Source: Halorhodospira abdelmalekii
GTDB taxonomy: Bacteria > Pseudomonadota > Gammaproteobacteria > Nitrococcales > Halorhodospiraceae
Length of the DNA stretch: 64,000 nucleotides
NCBI RefSeq assembly: GCF_016583625.1
Contig: NZ_NRRN01000013.1
Span: 1-64,000 of the forward strand
Reading direction: 5' to 3'
Position numbers and translations under genes: made by a program. Every line of letters begins with the position of its first letter. Within the stretch, counting starts at the first letter, position 1. Of this stretch, positions 61,708 to 64,000 are shown piece by piece. The notes beneath the pieces are model-generated. The model made no database searches. It saw only the letters and a list, made by a program, of their open reading frames with translations, and was not told the DNA's origin.

Positions 61708-64000
61708 ACGATCGTACCCGCCTCCTCGACTCCCTACCCCGACCGCAGCGTCCCGGCGAACGCCGGGACTGGTCGGGCCTCTGCGGCGATGGCCAGGCAC
61801 TGGCAGTGGCCGAGGCGAGCGCGGCTCACAGCAGCCTGACCCTGGCAGTAACCGGCACCCCGCAACAGGCAGCGGCCCTGCAAGAGACGGTGCGCTTTTT
61901 CCTCGCTGAGCGCCACCCAGTGCTCGCGCTGCCGGACTGGGAGACCCTGCCCTACGACGTCTTCTCGCCCCACCAAGACATCGTCTCCGAACGCCTAGCG
62001 GCCCTCTACCGCCTGCCGCAACTGCACTGTGGAGTGCTGATCGTCCCGGCGACGACCCTGATGCACCGGCTGCCGCCGCGCGGCTGGGTCGAGGGACGAA
62101 CGCTGGTGCTGCGCCGCGGCGACCGGATCCACCTCGAACAGATGCGCGAGCGGCTTGAAGCCGGCGGCTACCGCTGTGTGCCGGAGGTCAGCGAACACGG
62201 CGAGTATGCAGTGCGAGGCGCCCTGCTCGATCTCTTCCCCATGGGCGGGGCAGTGCCGTATCGCATCGATCTCTTCGACGATGAGGTCGAGAGCCTGCGC
62301 AGTTTCGATCCCGAGACCCAGCGCACAACGGCACAGGTCGAGCGCATCGAGTGGCTCCCGGGACGCGAGTTTCCTACAGATTCGAACGCCATCACCCAGT
62401 TCCGCCACGCCTTCCGCGCCCACTTCGAGGGTGACCCGGGGCGCAGCGGCCTCTACCAAGCCGTCAGCAGCGGCGAGATCCCGGCGGGGATTGAGTACTA
62501 CTTGCCGCTCTTTTTCGAGCAGACCGCCACCCTATTCGACTACCTGCCCGACGACGCCTTAGTGATTCGGGTCGCCGGCATCGATGAGGCCGCCGCCACC
62601 TTCTGGCGCCAAATCGAGACGCGCTACGAGCAGCGCCAGGGCGATAAAGATCGCCCGCCGCTGCCCCCGCGGCAGCTCTTTCTCGACCCCGACACCCTAC
62701 GCCACGGCCTGAACCGCCAGCGCCAGATCGTCTTACACCCGCAGCCCATCGAGCGCGGCAGCCACGCCCCGCTGGAGCCGCTCCCAACACTCAGCGCCCA
62801 GCTCCAGGCGGCCCAGCCGCTGGCCCGGTTAAGCGACTTTCTCAAGACAGAGTTGCACCAAACCGGGCGTGTCCTCTTTACCGCCGAGAGCGCCGGACGG
62901 CGTCAGGGCCTACAGGAGCGGCTGCAGCGCTACGGCATCGAGGTCAAGAGCGTCGCCGATTGGCCGAGCGCGCTGCAGCAGCCCGACACCCCCTACTTGC
63001 TGACCGAGGCCCCCCTTGAGCACGGGATCTGCTGGCTCGATCATGGCACGGACAACAATGGTGATGGTGGCCGCGTCGCACTGGCCATCATCCCCGAAAG
63101 CGCGCTCTACGGTGAGCGGGCGCGGCAGAGCCGGCGCCAGCGCAGCAGCACGGCGAGCGACCCGGCGGCGGTGATCCGCGATCTGGCCGATCTGCACGAA
63201 GGCGCCCCGGTAGTCCACGAGGATCACGGCGTCGGCCGCTACCTCGGCCTGCAGAGTCTCGAGGTCGGCGGCCTGAAGACCGAGTTTGTCACCCTTGAGT
63301 ACGCCGGCGGCGATAAGCTCTACGTCCCGGTCGCGGCCCTCGATCGCATCTCGCGGTACACCGGCGCCGATCCAGATCAGGCCCCGCTGCACCGCCTCGG
63401 CAGCGATCAGTGGGAGAAGGCACGCCGGCGCGCCGCCCAGCGGGCCCGCGATGTCGCTGCCGAACTGCTTGAGCTCTACGCCCGACGCGAGGCACGCAGC
63501 GGCAGCGACTGCGCCTCAACGCTCGATCCGCAGACCTACGAGGCCTTCGCCGCCGCCTTCCCCTTCGAGGAGACCCCCGATCAGCAAGCGGCCATCCGCG
63601 CCGTCCTCGCCGATATGCAGTCACCGCGCCCGATGGATCGGGTCGTCTGCGGCGATGTCGGCTTCGGTAAGACCGAGGTCGCGATGCGTGCCGCCTTTGC
63701 CGGCGTCGAGGCCGGTGGCCAAGTCGCAGTCTTGGTGCCGACGACCCTGCTGGCGCAGCAGCACCAACAAAACTTCGCCGACCGCTTTGCCGACTGGCCG
63801 GTGCGGATCGAATCGCTCTCGCGCTTCTCCGGTAAGAAGGGCAACGAGCAGGCCCTAGAGCGGATCGCCGACGGTCAAGCCGATATCGTCATCGGCACCC
63901 ACAAACTGCTCAGCGCCGATGTGCGCTTTCGCAACCTCGGGCTGGTCATCATCGATGAGGAGCACCGCTTCGGGGTCCGGCAAAAGGAGCGGCTGAAAAA
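61689..64000 (+). CDS. mfd: transcription-repair coupling factor Mfd (3' end outside window)
   Basis: Mfd displaces RNA polymerase stalled at DNA lesions and recruits UvrA. About 770 of an expected 1150 residues are visible. The UvrB-like N-terminal module has [18 protein letters not shown] and [12 protein letters not shown]. The RNA-polymerase-interacting domain has [17 protein letters not shown]. The translocase shows Walker [20 protein letters not shown]-box DEEHRFG and the RecG/Mfd motif [16 protein letters not shown]. There is no ATG: a GTG at 61689 or a TTG at 61704 (overlapping the previous stop as TTGA) must serve. Partial at the right edge. Confidence 0.95.
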   Translation, partial: METPALNDRTRLLDSLPRPQRPGERRDWSGLCGDGQALAVAEASAAHSSLTLAVTGTPQQAAALQETVRFFLAERHPVLALPDWETLPYDVFSPHQDIVSERLAALYRLPQLHCGVLIVPATTLMHRLPPRGWVEGRTLVLRRGDRIHLEQMRERLEAGGYRCVPEVSEHGEYAVRGALLDLFPMGGAVPYRIDLFDDEVESLRSFDPETQRTTAQVERIEWLPGREFPTDSNAITQFRHAFRAHFEGDPGRSGLYQAVSSGEIPAGIEYYLPLFFEQTATLFDYLPDDALVIRVAGIDEAAATFWRQIETRYEQRQGDKDRPPLPPRQLFLDPDTLRHGLNRQRQIVLHPQPIERGSHAPLEPLPTLSAQLQAAQPLARLSDFLKTELHQTGRVLFTAESAGRRQGLQERLQRYGIEVKSVADWPSALQQPDTPYLLTEAPLEHGICWLDHGTDNNGDGGRVALAIIPESALYGERARQSRRQRSSTASDPAAVIRDLADLHEGAPVVHEDHGVGRYLGLQSLEVGGLKTEFVTLEYAGGDKLYVPVAALDRISRYTGADPDQAPLHRLGSDQWEKARRRAAQRARDVAAELLELYARREARSGSDCASTLDPQTYEAFAAAFPFEETPDQQAAIRAVLADMQSPRPMDRVVCGDVGFGKTEVAMRAAFAGVEAGGQVAVLVPTTLLAQQHQQNFADRFADWPVRIESLSRFSGKKGNEQALERIADGQADIVIGTHKLLSADVRFRNLGLVIIDEEHRFGVRQKERLK

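Overview
The window looks like chromosome from a GC-rich gammaproteobacterium. Support comes from an adjacent fabA-fabB pair, lolC-lolD beside comEC and mfd, an MtfA-type peptidase, a tRNA-Cys/tRNA-Leu pair, and above all a 28-bp sequence at 31733-31760 that reads like the canonical gammaproteobacterial XerC/XerD dif site. A FeSII (Shethna)-like ferredoxin behind a sigma-54 promoter, and hemN, suggest a diazotrophic or microaerobic life style. An Ectothiorhodospiraceae (Halorhodospira-like) host is a low-confidence guess. If dif is real, the window straddles the replication terminus, and several by-eye KOPS matches have the polarity this predicts.

Left part (0.2-13.6 kb): a leftward operon tetR - MFP - RND pump - outer-membrane channel - small membrane exporter, with a perfect inverted-repeat operator just upstream of tetR. 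The channel protein carries an unusual C-terminal extension (COG3650-like plus META/HslJ). Then follow the ferredoxin, a GGDEF(degenerate)-EAL phosphodiesterase, a 63-residue membrane protein, a nucleoside deaminase and a cytoplasmic chemoreceptor whose 5' end carries a T7-C-A7 tract.

Middle part (13.6-31.9 kb): a segment of different base and codon style (about 14.0-20.6 kb) holds a second MFP-RND pair facing a SulP transporter-UspA operon. A Cu/Ag-type cluster follows: a His/Cys-rich secreted protein, then CusC, CusB and CusA, whose reading frames overlap. So three RND systems lie within 28 kb. Next come a methyltransferase, an orphan tyrosine recombinase, a four-PAS protein with no output domain, and dif.

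Right part (31.9-64 kb): mostly housekeeping genes. They include an SDR, propionyl-CoA synthetase, an MtfA-like peptidase, RF3, TraB family protein, DUF4168 protein, fabA-fabB, hemN, a beta-barrel/LytR_C-like fusion, a Tat-type M48-TPR peptidase, an OM barrel, a MagIII/EndoIII-like glycosylase, tRNA-Cys and tRNA-Leu, lipocalin Blc, a DUF2867 epimerase-like protein, a patatin, RecD2, ComEC (with a degenerate metallo-beta-lactamase domain), LolD, LolC, agmatine deiminase, N-carbamoylputrescine amidase, a DUF4870-like membrane protein, and Mfd, which runs off the end. No intact insertion sequence, prophage, CRISPR array or classical defence island was seen. A REP-like palindrome and a probable IS200/IS605-type terminal hairpin sit at 34.87-34.97 kb.
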